Shown: positions 8,826 through 17,146 of the stretch, piece by piece
How the letters are laid out: each line of letters begins with the position of its first letter
Position numbering within the stretch: position 1 is the first letter of the stretch
From: Pseudobutyrivibrio sp. UBA3626
GTDB lineage: Bacteria > Bacillota > Clostridia > Lachnospirales > Lachnospiraceae
Assembly (NCBI GenBank): GCA_002373675.1
Contig: DFLF01000016.1
Location: 180,131 to 244,130, forward strand
Reading direction: 5' to 3'
DNA length: 64,000 nt
Notes under the pieces: model-generated
Databases searched by the model: none
Told to the model about the DNA's origin: nothing
What the model saw: the letters and a program-made list of their open reading frames with translations, nothing else
Position numbers and translations under genes: made by a program

Positions 8826-8863
8826 TATATAATATGTACGTATCTTTTATTAACAGAGATCCA

Positions 8864-8879
8864 GCATCCACATGGATGC
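8864..8879 (+). other. Small intra-operon hairpin
   Basis: GCATCCA and TGGATGC form a perfect 7-bp inverted repeat around a 2-base centre in the 87-bp gap between transaldolase and reductase genes. There is no T tract, so it is not a terminator. It may be an mRNA processing or stabilising element (inference). Confidence 0.4.
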
Positions 8880-8912
8880 AAGAATAGTATTACATAGTAA
8901 AGGAGTAAGATA

Positions 8913-9770
8913 ATGAATATAGGATTTATAGGATTGGGAATTATGGGTGAGTCAATGTGCGAGAACATTGTCAAGAAGCACGATGGAGAAGTATTCGTAT
9001 TTGACTTTAATGAAGCTCAGGTTGATAAGTTAGTTGGAGTTGGGGCCAAGAAGTGTGCTAACTCAACAGAGGTCGCTAAGAATTCTGACGTAATAATCTC
9101 TATGGTTCCAAAGTCAGAACATTCTAAGGCAGTGTATGATGAAGTTGCTAAGGTGACAGATTCTTCTAAGATTTGTATTGACATGAGTACTATTGACCCT
9201 TCTGTATCAGTAGAAATTTCTAAGATGGTTAAGGCTACAGGAGCACAGTTTGCGGACGCACCGGTTGTAAAGTCTAAGCCAGCTGCTATTGCAGGAAAGC
9301 TTGGAATCTTCGTAGGATGTGATGAGGAGCTTTATGATAAGATTCTTCCTATCCTTTCATATATGGGAGAGAACATCAAGAGACTCGGTGAAAATGGTGC
9401 AGGTCTTGTAATGAAAATTTGTCATAATGCATTAGTATCACAGATTCAAAACGGTGTTAATGAGATGCTTGTTCTTGCAGGCAAGAATGGCATTGATATT
9501 CCAACATTTGCAGAGTGTGTGTCATTCGGTGGGGGACAGAACTTCTATCTTGATTCTAAGAAAGATGCACTTGCAGCAGAAGATTATACAACTGCATTTT
9601 CTGTACAGAATGAATATAAGGATATAGGAATCTGTCTAAATCTTGCTAAGGAATGCGGTGTTAAAGTTCCTGGTGAAGAGAATGCTATGAAAGTATATGA
9701 AGCTGCTATGGAAAAGGGTTATGGTCCAGAAGATTGGATTGCTACATATAAGGTTGTAAGAGATTTATAA
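8913..9770 (+). CDS. 3-sulfolactaldehyde reductase (beta-hydroxyacid dehydrogenase family, YihU-like)
   Basis: This 285-aa NAD(P)-dependent enzyme has the Rossmann GLGIMG at residues 7-12, and the catalytic Lys168 and Asn172 in MKICHNALV. The usual substrate motif of the family, D-A-P-V-S-G-G, is replaced by DAPVVKSKPAAIAG at 115-128, fitting a different anionic headgroup such as a sulfonate (inference). In sulfoglycolysis the enzyme reduces 3-sulfolactaldehyde to 2,3-dihydroxypropane-1-sulfonate and re-oxidises NADH, as an anaerobe needs. It follows the transaldolase gene directly. A dehydrogenase making sulfolactate is less likely because this is the YihU-like fold, not the aldehyde-dehydrogenase fold. 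Confidence 0.85.
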   Translation: MNIGFIGLGIMGESMCENIVKKHDGEVFVFDFNEAQVDKLVGVGAKKCANSTEVAKNSDVIISMVPKSEHSKAVYDEVAKVTDSSKICIDMSTIDPSVSVEISKMVKATGAQFADAPVVKSKPAAIAGKLGIFVGCDEELYDKILPILSYMGENIKRLGENGAGLVMKICHNALVSQIQNGVNEMLVLAGKNGIDIPTFAECVSFGGGQNFYLDSKKDALAAEDYTTAFSVQNEYKDIGICLNLAKECGVKVPGEENAMKVYEAAMEKGYGPEDWIATYKVVRDL

Positions 9771-9790
9771 TTTGATAAAGGGTATGCTAT

Positions 9791-10513
9791 ATGAACGAAA
9801 TGCTTAAGAGATTAAATGACGTTAATGATGTAAAGGTTTATTCAGTGTTTGATGAAATGTTCAGGAAGTTTGGTCGTATTCATCCGGGGCATGATTTAAG
9901 TGAGCTGATTACTTATATGGAAGAGAACACGACTATCCCTGAAGAGGGAAATGTGTATGTTCCTTCTGTTGAACCTATGGAATTAACGCATATTGCTAGA
10001 ACAATAAAAGGCGTTATATATGGTGGAATGCCTATTCAAATCGGCTATTGTAATGGTAGGAATTCTACCTATAATGGTTTTGAGTATCATAAGTGCAGCG
10101 AAATCAATATCGCTGTCACTGATATGATGCTTGTGCTGGGTCTCTCTACAGATATTAAGCATTATCATTATAACAATGATGATGCAACAGTGTTCTTTGT
10201 TCCTAAAGGAACTATGATAGAGATGTATCAGACTACACTTCATTTGTCGCCTATTAAGGTGTGTGATGAGGGATTTAAGGATGTGGTTATTCTTTCTGAA
10301 GGAACCAACACTCCTCTGTCTCCAAAGGAAAAGAAGGAGAGAGACAGTATAATGAATAACATTGCTAATCGTAATGTGGAAGATAAAGATGTAGAAACTA
10401 CATTGTTGCTTGCACGTAATAAATGGGTAATTGCTCATCCTGACAGAAAGCCACTTATTGATCAGGGAGCATATCCAGGAATAATCGGAGATAACAAAGA
10501 GCTATACTACTAA
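9791..10513 (+). CDS. DUF4867-family protein of the sulfoquinovose cluster
   Basis: This 240-aa soluble protein resembles the DUF4867 family, which looks cupin-like. Histidine/glutamate pairs that could bind a metal are seen in EYHKCSEINI (about residues 95-104) and in the KHYHYNNDD segment (about 120-128). A ureidoglycolate-lyase-type beta-barrel is plausible. It lies 20 bases after the reductase gene and 40 bases before the isomerase-like gene, well inside the operon. The role is not clear from sequence. Sugar-sulfonate isomerase, mutarotase or an accessory factor for SQ isomerisation are options. The gene has normal codon use and an unremarkable GGGTATGCTAT leader. Confidence 0.65.
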   Translation: MNEMLKRLNDVNDVKVYSVFDEMFRKFGRIHPGHDLSELITYMEENTTIPEEGNVYVPSVEPMELTHIARTIKGVIYGGMPIQIGYCNGRNSTYNGFEYHKCSEINIAVTDMMLVLGLSTDIKHYHYNNDDATVFFVPKGTMIEMYQTTLHLSPIKVCDEGFKDVVILSEGTNTPLSPKEKKERDSIMNNIANRNVEDKDVETTLLLARNKWVIAHPDRKPLIDQGAYPGIIGDNKELYY

Positions 10514-10553
10514 GGGAGTATAGAAGTGGCGCATAGTAAATGGGAGAATAATA

Positions 10554-11894
10554 ATGAGTAAAGATTTTCAAGTTGCATATATTCCAATAGGAGTACCAAC
10601 ATATCATCTGGAAAGTGCTAAGAAGGAATTTGATAAGTCTATAGAATTGTTAAAGGGGCTTACTGATAATGTGAAGGTTCCATCTGAAATGCTTCTTTCA
10701 GTGGACTTGCTTGATGAGTTCTTAGATACTATAGACCCTGATTTGATTGTGCTTCAGAATATAACATTTGCAAATGCAGCATATGCATCACAGGTTCTTA
10801 AAAGATTTGATAGTCCAATTCTTCTTTGGACACTTCGTGAACCTGTTATTGATGGAACAAGACTTCGTCTTAATTCACTTACTGGTGCGTACTCTGCGGC
10901 TAATGCAATTAAGTCGTTTAGAGAAGAGCCATTTCAATATGTATTTGGAAGTCCTACTGAAGAAAATGTTAAGTCCAAAATTGATGCTGTAATAAAGGCA
11001 GCTAAAGTGAAAGCATCTATGAGAGAGCTTAAACTTGCGGCTATTGGACATACACCACAGGGATTTGGCTTTGGAAGAGCCCTTGATGCACAGATGATGT
11101 CTACTTTTGGTGTTACATTAGAGTCTATTGAAGCTAGAGAACTTATGGATGTTGCCAAAGGATATTCTGATGAGGAAGTTGAAGAATTCATATCTGATGC
11201 AAAGTCAAGAATGATTGGACTTGAGAATATTCCTGATAATAATGTGACTGATTTTGCCAGATTATATAAAGCATATAAGGAATATGTGGATAACAACAAT
11301 ATTAAAGCACTTGCATCAAGATGTTGGCCTGATTTCTTTACAGCGTTTGGAACGCCAGTGTGTGCTGTATTATCACTTCTAAATGACCTGGGAGTTGTTG
11401 CAAGCTGTGAGGCAGATACATATGGAGCACTGTCCATGTATGTAGGTTCGCAGCTATCTAATAGCTCTGTATTCTTCGGAGATCCGGTATCAATGGATGA
11501 GAAAGAGAATACTATTACAATGTGGCATTGTGGAATGGCTGCATGCACTCTTGCAAAAGATGGTAAAGCAGAAGTTGGTGTTCATTGTAATAGAAAAATT
11601 GGTCCAACTTTAGACTTTGGTAGTAAAGAATGTGCTGAAGTTACAATCTTTAGAATTGGATTAGATGGTAAGGGTAAATTTAGATTCTTCGTTGCAAAAG
11701 GAGAAGCTTTAGATAAACCAAAACAATTTAATGGGACATCTGTGGTTGTTAAGACAGAAGGTGATGCTGCTAAGATTGTTAATGATACTATATTACAAGG
11801 CTGGGAGCCACATTTTGTTGTATGCTACAAAGATGTTTCGGCAGAAATAAATGCTTTAGCGGATATGCTTGACATAGAATGTATTAATATGTAA
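10554..11894 (+). CDS. L-fucose/L-arabinose isomerase-like protein, candidate sulfoquinovose isomerase
   Basis: This 446-aa protein of the fucose/arabinose isomerase superfamily has an N-terminal Rossmann-like half (VAYIPIGVPTYHLE..., with DLIVLQN near residue 66) and a C-terminal barrel with candidate metal/active-site residues in SCEADTYGAL (about 284-293) and the MWHCGMAACTLA stretch (about 323-334). Family enzymes interconvert aldoses and ketoses. Here it is the best candidate for the missing SQ to 6-deoxy-6-sulfofructose step (inference from context). It is the last enzyme gene before the regulator. I cannot exclude that the DUF4867 protein is the isomerase and this one has another role. 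Confidence 0.75.
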   Translation: MSKDFQVAYIPIGVPTYHLESAKKEFDKSIELLKGLTDNVKVPSEMLLSVDLLDEFLDTIDPDLIVLQNITFANAAYASQVLKRFDSPILLWTLREPVIDGTRLRLNSLTGAYSAANAIKSFREEPFQYVFGSPTEENVKSKIDAVIKAAKVKASMRELKLAAIGHTPQGFGFGRALDAQMMSTFGVTLESIEARELMDVAKGYSDEEVEEFISDAKSRMIGLENIPDNNVTDFARLYKAYKEYVDNNNIKALASRCWPDFFTAFGTPVCAVLSLLNDLGVVASCEADTYGALSMYVGSQLSNSSVFFGDPVSMDEKENTITMWHCGMAACTLAKDGKAEVGVHCNRKIGPTLDFGSKECAEVTIFRIGLDGKGKFRFFVAKGEALDKPKQFNGTSVVVKTEGDAAKIVNDTILQGWEPHFVVCYKDVSAEINALADMLDIECINM

Positions 11895-11934
11895 TATATG
11901 CTACTTCGGGAGTATTGATTTGAAGGAGAATTCA

Positions 11935-13044
11935 ATGTATAGAAATGGAATAAACATGGGACAAGTGAAGAAGCAGAATAGAAGTTCCATTCTAAGATAC
12001 ATGAACTCTCATGAGGATGTATCTCGAAAAGAGATTGCTGAAGCAACCGGACTTACTGCAGCAGCTGTCACTCAGATATGTAATGATTTCCTTGATATGG
12101 GACTTATTAAGGAATGTGGAACCATGAGTGATAACAAGGGTGCAGGAAGACGTAAGGTAAAGCTTAGAATTAACAATGATTATGCATATATAGTCGGAGT
12201 TAATATAGAAAGTCAGGATACTGTTGTTGTTATATCAGATCTTGGTGGACATGTTAAAGCCAAATCAAGTCTTGTGACAAATAGTTCTTCTGCTGATTCC
12301 TTTGTCGAAGAGATAGCTGGGATAATTAATGATATGATTGCAAAGCTATCAGAAGATAAGGATAAGATAATTGGAGGATGTATAGCAGTAACTGGAGAAG
12401 TAGATAGAGACAAAGGAAGCTCACTTCACGCCTATGGAATCTGGGATAAAGAAGTCCCTATATGCGAATTGCTTGAGAAAAAGACTGGTATTTCTTATAT
12501 TATCGAGAATAATATTGACGCATTTTCATTGGCAGAAATCGTATATGGCACGGGTATGAAGAATGAGAACATTCTTGTCGTTAAATGGGGACCGGGTGTT
12601 GGTTGCACCATTATTATTGACAATAAGATATATGAAGGTCGCCATGGAAGAAGTGCAGAACTTGGACATTTTATAGTTGATAAGAACGGAGAAAGATGTT
12701 CATGTGGCAGAAGAGGATGCTTAGAGACTAAGATTTCTTATAAGGCAATGAAGTCAAAGAAAGACTTTAAGGTTGAGGATTTTGGAAATGTGTATACATA
12801 TTTCCAGGAAGAAATCGATTTGTTCGCAAGAACGCTGGTGAACTCTATGACAATACTTGCACCTAATCGTGTGGTTTTATCTGGCAAGTTATTCGCTGAT
12901 GAAAGAGTGCGAGATGAATTGATTAGTTGTTGTGAAAGCTATGATAAGAAATATAATAAAAAAAGAATCCTATACAGTCCTCTCTATGATAAAGAGGATT
13001 ATATAGGACCTATTGCAACTTATATTGAACGCGAATTATTCTAG
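11935..13044 (+). CDS. ROK-family transcriptional repressor of the sulfoquinovose regulon
   Basis: This 369-aa protein has an N-terminal winged HTH (SRKEIAEATGLTAAAVTQI) followed by a ROK sugar-kinase-like domain. The ROK zinc motif C-x-C-G-x-x-G-C-L-E (CSCGRRGCLE) is intact, and the phosphate-binding GPGVGCTIII segment and GRHGRSAELGH signature are present. AAGGAG at 11923-11928 selects the ATG at 11935 over the TTG at 11920. It is the last gene of the catabolic operon and should therefore be autoregulated. The likely targets are the 25-bp inverted repeats at 4371, 4392 and 6061. The inducer is probably SQ or a pathway intermediate (inference). Its stop codon is 2 bases from the convergent trkA stop. 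Confidence 0.88.
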   Translation: MYRNGINMGQVKKQNRSSILRYMNSHEDVSRKEIAEATGLTAAAVTQICNDFLDMGLIKECGTMSDNKGAGRRKVKLRINNDYAYIVGVNIESQDTVVVISDLGGHVKAKSSLVTNSSSADSFVEEIAGIINDMIAKLSEDKDKIIGGCIAVTGEVDRDKGSSLHAYGIWDKEVPICELLEKKTGISYIIENNIDAFSLAEIVYGTGMKNENILVVKWGPGVGCTIIIDNKIYEGRHGRSAELGHFIVDKNGERCSCGRRGCLETKISYKAMKSKKDFKVEDFGNVYTYFQEEIDLFARTLVNSMTILAPNRVVLSGKLFADERVRDELISCCESYDKKYNKKRILYSPLYDKEDYIGPIATYIERELF

Positions 13045-13046
13045 TA

Positions 13047-14420
13047 TTATTTGTCTAGAATATCATCAATATTATTAAATCCGAGATTTCTCGTAATAAC
13101 CATGACTGTATCACCTTGTTTGATGCAGTCATTTCCTTTTGGAACGATAAATTCATTGTCTCTTTTTATAAATCCAACAACGGTTCCTTTCTTAAGTGAC
13201 AATTCCTTGAGAGGAATATTGATGGCTTTTGTAGTTTGATCTATTCTGAATTCTAATACTTCAACACGTTCATCATACATATGATACAAAGCTTCTATCT
13301 TACTGCCGGATGCACTCTTCATTGCGCGGGCATAGGCTACAATTGCTTCTGTAGTTATGCTTCTTGGAGACAATGTTGTACCGGCATGCAGACCACGTAT
13401 TGTTCTTCCGAATGAACCTCTGTCCAGTTTCAAAATAATTTTGGCATCGGAATTAGCTTTTGCATGAAGAGCAAGAATAACATTTTCCTCATCTATTCCT
13501 GTAAATGGAACAAATGCCTGAGTCTCAGAAAGCCCCTCCTCTAGGAGTAGCCCTTCGTTAGATCCGTCACCATGTATTATAATTGCTTCAGGTAATAGTT
13601 CACTTAACATAGTACATGTTTCCTGATCTCTTTCGATTATTTTAACAACAATCTTATTCTTGATTAATTCTTTTGCCAGGAAATACGATGCTTTGCCACC
13701 GCCTATAATCATGCAGTTCTTAACCTTTTGGTTCTCAATGCCCATTTTCTTGAAGAAGGTTCTTACAACTTGTTTCGGCGCAATTAGAGAGACATGATCA
13801 TTTGCCTCTATTACAAAATCGCCGCCAGGAATATGGATGCTGTCATCAGCCCTGTGTATAGCAGCAACAATGAATTCTCCAGGAATAGCATTATCAATTT
13901 CAGAAACCGTATGGTTAATATATGAACAATTTGGTGGAATCTTAAATTTTACCAGTTCAGCTTTGCCACCACCTAAGAGAGTGACATCGTAGGCGGCAGG
14001 AAGGCTAAGAATTCTGGACGCTTCTATTGCTGTCTCGAGTTCCGGGTTGATAATCATTGTTATACCTAGAGCTTGTTTGAGCAGATGTAAGCTTTCTGTG
14101 TATACAGGAGTGCGTACTCTGGCAACTGTAGGTATATCTTTGATTGCCTTAACTAATGTACAACACAAAAGATTGAGTTCATCGGATTTGCTTACGGCAA
14201 TGAACATGTCAGCGTTTTTTATTTCTGCATCCTCAAGGGCTTCTTCAGAAGCACCATTAGCAACAATTCCCCGAATGTCATACTGATTAACAAGGTCATT
14301 AATTCTGTCGGCATTTTTATCAATTACCGCAATCAAAAACCCCTCTGAATAAAGCATTGATACAATTTTTTCGCCAACTTTACCACATCCGGCGATTACT
14401 ACATAAGGTTGATCAGCCAT
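13047..14420 (-). CDS. trkA: TrkA-type potassium-uptake regulatory subunit
   Basis: This 457-aa cytoplasmic protein has two tandem RCK units. The first TrkA-N begins VVIAGCGKVGEKIVSML with an acidic VIDKN at the end of beta-2, followed by a TrkA-C domain (about residues 140-215). The second TrkA-N starts CMIIGGGKASYFLAKEL with IIERD, followed by a C-terminal TrkA-C. It binds NAD(H)/ATP and gates a TrkH/KtrB-type K+ channel; no channel gene is in the window. Its start overlaps the last 8 bases of aroK, so the two are translationally coupled. The first glycine motif, GCGKVG, departs slightly from the usual GAGKVG. Confidence 0.9.
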   Translation of the reverse strand: MADQPYVVIAGCGKVGEKIVSMLYSEGFLIAVIDKNADRINDLVNQYDIRGIVANGASEEALEDAEIKNADMFIAVSKSDELNLLCCTLVKAIKDIPTVARVRTPVYTESLHLLKQALGITMIINPELETAIEASRILSLPAAYDVTLLGGGKAELVKFKIPPNCSYINHTVSEIDNAIPGEFIVAAIHRADDSIHIPGGDFVIEANDHVSLIAPKQVVRTFFKKMGIENQKVKNCMIIGGGKASYFLAKELIKNKIVVKIIERDQETCTMLSELLPEAIIIHGDGSNEGLLLEEGLSETQAFVPFTGIDEENVILALHAKANSDAKIILKLDRGSFGRTIRGLHAGTTLSPRSITTEAIVAYARAMKSASGSKIEALYHMYDERVEVLEFRIDQTTKAINIPLKELSLKKGTVVGFIKRDNEFIVPKGNDCIKQGDTVMVITRNLGFNNIDDILDK

Positions 14421-14922
14421 TGTTATTACCTCGCATTATTTCGTTGTAGATTAAGTCGATACTTTCGTCTATAGTTTTATTATTCAAATCAACAATCATT
14501 GTAGCATACTTTTTGTATAAGATACTTCTTTCTTTATATACATCTTTAAGTGTTTGTTGTGCTTTATGTACAACACCTCGTTTGTCCATGTCAGTAATTC
14601 TTTCACTAAGAGCCTCGAAATTAGTTCTAAGATATATTATTTCTCCTAATTTTTTAAAATGTGACATAGCATTTTCACCATAAACAGCACTTCCACCTGT
14701 GGATATTACACAGTCTGTTGCGTCAATTTTAGAATTGATATCGTCTTCTAAATCTATAAAACCATCTACACCTAATTCATCAATAAGAGTAGACAATTTC
14801 TTGCCTGTTTTTCTTTGTATGACAATGTCAGAATCTATAAATTCGAAGCCGAGCTTTTTGGCTAAGATAACGCCGATTGTACTCTTGCCGCTTGCAGGCA
14901 TTCCAATTAGTGTATAATTCAT
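14413..14922 (-). CDS. aroK: Shikimate kinase
   Basis: This 169-aa P-loop kinase has Walker A GMPASGKSTIG (residues 7-17), the shikimate-binding DSD at 32-34 (IDSDIVIQ), and the glycine-rich ISTGGSAVY segment in which the usual G-G-G is G-G-S. It phosphorylates shikimate in aromatic amino acid synthesis. AAGGAG lies just before the ATG. Downstream it overlaps trkA. No other aro genes are nearby, as is common for shikimate kinases placed in mixed operons. Confidence 0.88.
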   Translation of the reverse strand: MNYTLIGMPASGKSTIGVILAKKLGFEFIDSDIVIQRKTGKKLSTLIDELGVDGFIDLEDDINSKIDATDCVISTGGSAVYGENAMSHFKKLGEIIYLRTNFEALSERITDMDKRGVVHKAQQTLKDVYKERSILYKKYATMIVDLNNKTIDESIDLIYNEIMRGNNNG

Positions 14923-14982
14923 GATTAGTCTCCTTAGCTTTACTACACCATATTATATAACAAATACAACATTTTGACACAG

Positions 14983-15024
14983 AAAAATACCCTCTAAGCT
15001 TGGCGGACATTAGAGAGTATTTTT
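14983..15024 (-). terminator. Terminator of the small motility-like gene
   Basis: A 15-bp stem with one mismatch (14983-14997 with 15010-15024) gives a T-rich 3' side on the minus strand, 26 bases after the stop of the 15050-15553 gene. Confidence 0.8.
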
Positions 15025-15049
15025 CTATATATATTAAGATCTTTAGGAG

Positions 15050-15553
15050 TTAGATTGAGTAATTAATTGTTCTATTCATTTTCTTCGCATATTTTGATAA
15101 TTCTTTCATATATTCAGAATCTTTCCCAAACAATTCCTCGTATTTATCTGGAGAAATGTTAGTTGATGCTGTAGAACTAATTGACATATAGCCGTCTTTT
15201 ACAGTAATACCAAGACTCTTTAATTCATCTTCGTACTTGCTTGTTAGTTGTTTTATCTTCTTAGAAGTTACAGCTATCTTGCCTTCTTTATTAGAATTAG
15301 AAGATGAAATTGTGTAGTTATACGCATCAGTAAAAGACTTTAGAGTCTTCGAAAATTTATCTTTATTAAGCTTAGAATCATCTGAAAAGTCAAATGAACC
15401 AATAGTTTTAATGGCTTTGCCAAGTGCAGAAGAATCAGCAGATATCAAAGTCTTGCTAGTGGCATCTGCACGGTTTGCTTTAACGCATAACCCACGGTTA
15501 GGGGCATATACTTGCCTTAGATACATATTAGTTGATACACTAAAGCTTGCCAT
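15050..15553 (-). CDS. Hypothetical protein with flagellin-like N terminus, probable sigma-28 regulon
   Basis: This 167-aa serine/lysine-rich protein has no signal peptide or membrane segment. Its start (MASFSVSTNMYLRQVY) and its Ser/Ala/Asn-rich helical body loosely recall N-terminal regions of secreted flagellar axial proteins, but I do not recognise a named family. The minus-strand promoter at 15606-15632 looks like a sigma-28 site, which points to a motility role (inference). AAGGAG precedes the ATG. It is monocistronic, ending at the terminator at 14983-15024. Confidence 0.6.
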   Translation of the reverse strand: MASFSVSTNMYLRQVYAPNRGLCVKANRADATSKTLISADSSALGKAIKTIGSFDFSDDSKLNKDKFSKTLKSFTDAYNYTISSSNSNKEGKIAVTSKKIKQLTSKYEDELKSLGITVKDGYMSISSTASTNISPDKYEELFGKDSEYMKELSKYAKKMNRTINYSI

Positions 15554-15605
15554 TTTGATTCTCCTTTCCTGATTATTAACGTATTAATCTACATTCTCGT
15601 AATAT

Positions 15606-15632
15606 ATATCGGACGGATTAGGGGAAATGTTA
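15606..15632 (-). promoter_or_regulatory. Sigma-28 (SigD/FliA)-like promoter
   Basis: On the minus strand, TAAC (15632-15629), exactly 15 bases, then TCCGATAT (15613-15606) match the TAAA-N15-GCCGATAT consensus at 10 of 12 positions, about 53 bases before the start codon of the 167-aa gene. Confidence 0.65.
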
Positions 15633-15778
15633 ATACATTTTCGAAGCCTTTAATTATTCTGTATAGGGAAGAAGTAAGCCGATGATTATTGTGTCTTAGA
15701 ATTTGCGGATGGTTCTAAAATAGTGTAGAATAAATTGAATGGCAAGCAACATGAAAATAATCCGAGGAGACTGAATAA

Positions 15779-17146
15779 ATGATAAAAAGAATTACAATTC
15801 AAAAGGTACTTGTTGTCCTTCTGATAAGTGTAATGATAATAGGTCTGTTATCCTGCGTAAATATCGTATCAAGAGCCCATAACAGCACTAATGAAGCGCA
15901 AGTATCTGATGGTAGATTACTTGCTGGTATTGAGGCTTATAATAACGGAGAATATGAGGCAGAGTATCTTGGTATATTAAACTACGGCAAGGAAGGCATT
16001 GACAAGGACCACAAGAATGGTTTCTCTTACAGGTTCAACATCAATGGCAATGAAGTTACATACAAGATGTATAACGGGACTATTGATACAGAAGGTCAAT
16101 ATGATTATCCTATTCAGAATCGATTGAAAGAGGGCTATTGCTATAGGATTAATGTACAGGATTCGGTAGTGACTGATGCAACAGAGCTTCCATCAGATAA
16201 TAATCCTTTTGTGCCACGGGTTATTGGTATACCGGGTAAGAAGACAGTTACGAATTTCCTTAAGAACGCCATAGGTCCTATAGGTACGACTCTCTATATC
16301 TATGGTGGAGCATGGGATTGGCAGGATGTTGGTTCATCTATTCAGTCAAGAACAATTGGATTGCCTATGGAATGGGTTAGATTCTTTGACAGTCAGGATG
16401 CTAACTTTACGTATAAGAATATTGACCCTGAGCATAGCTATTATCCATTTGGAGGATACAATGAGTATTATTATGCTGGAGCTGATTGCTCGGGATATGT
16501 AGGCTGGGCACTTTATAATACATTTAATACAGAAAATGGTTTAGAGGGGTACGTTGGCAGCGCCAGAAATATGGCTAAGGATTTGGCTGATAAAGGGCTT
16601 GGCGAATGGACTAAAGATATTAAGATGAAGTCAGGAGAAATTGATCTTAAGCCTGGCGATATCGTAAGTATCAGCGATCATCATATATGGATTTCTCTAG
16701 GAACTTGTGATGATGGGAGTATTCTAATAGCACATTGTTCTCCTTCTAATAGTAGAACGAACATGCCCGGAGCAGGAGCACAGATAAGTGCAATAGGTAC
16801 AAGTAAAGACTGTGAAGCGTATAAGCTTGCCGAACAATATATGTCGAAGTATTACCCAAAATGGTATGAGAGATATCCCATTTATCTTACAGACCCGGAC
16901 ACATATCTTGACGTGGTGAAAGGTAATGCGGGAAGGTTTAGATGGACCGAAAATGGGCTTGCAGATTACGATGGCATTCAGAATATGAAGCCGGCTGATG
17001 TACTAAAGGTTCTCTTTTCTGAGAATGAGCAATCTGATAATAAAAATGAATTGGCAAATGCTAGTGAGAGCGTTAAAGTAAGTTCTGTACCAAAGACAGG
17101 TGACAAGTGGCTGAATCCTTTTCTCATAATTAGGAGTATATTGTAA
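15779..17146 (+). CDS. Secreted NlpC/P60-like cysteine hydrolase
   Basis: This 455-aa protein has an N-terminal membrane segment or signal peptide (residues about 8-30). A large extracellular part includes the NlpC/P60-type motif GADCSGYVGWAL with catalytic Cys237 and the downstream histidine in SDHHIWISLG (His301/302). It is probably a peptidoglycan peptidase or amidase. The domain before Cys237 (about 60-150) is unassigned. The C terminus ends VPKTGD, then a short hydrophobic stretch, which looks like a truncated sortase signal without the basic tail. The start has GAGGAG 10 bases upstream. The stop codon overlaps the next start by one base (TAATG). Confidence 0.75.
   Translation: MIKRITIQKVLVVLLISVMIIGLLSCVNIVSRAHNSTNEAQVSDGRLLAGIEAYNNGEYEAEYLGILNYGKEGIDKDHKNGFSYRFNINGNEVTYKMYNGTIDTEGQYDYPIQNRLKEGYCYRINVQDSVVTDATELPSDNNPFVPRVIGIPGKKTVTNFLKNAIGPIGTTLYIYGGAWDWQDVGSSIQSRTIGLPMEWVRFFDSQDANFTYKNIDPEHSYYPFGGYNEYYYAGADCSGYVGWALYNTFNTENGLEGYVGSARNMAKDLADKGLGEWTKDIKMKSGEIDLKPGDIVSISDHHIWISLGTCDDGSILIAHCSPSNSRTNMPGAGAQISAIGTSKDCEAYKLAEQYMSKYYPKWYERYPIYLTDPDTYLDVVKGNAGRFRWTENGLADYDGIQNMKPADVLKVLFSENEQSDNKNELANASESVKVSSVPKTGDKWLNPFLIIRSIL

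Noticed and set aside
8864..8879. Terminator between transaldolase and reductase genes
   Set aside because: The perfect repeat lacks a following T-run, and the operon clearly continues.
10934..11548. Minus-strand open frame of about 204 codons inside the isomerase-like gene
   Set aside because: It lies wholly antisense to a clear protein family, lacks a ribosome site and has no recognisable domain.
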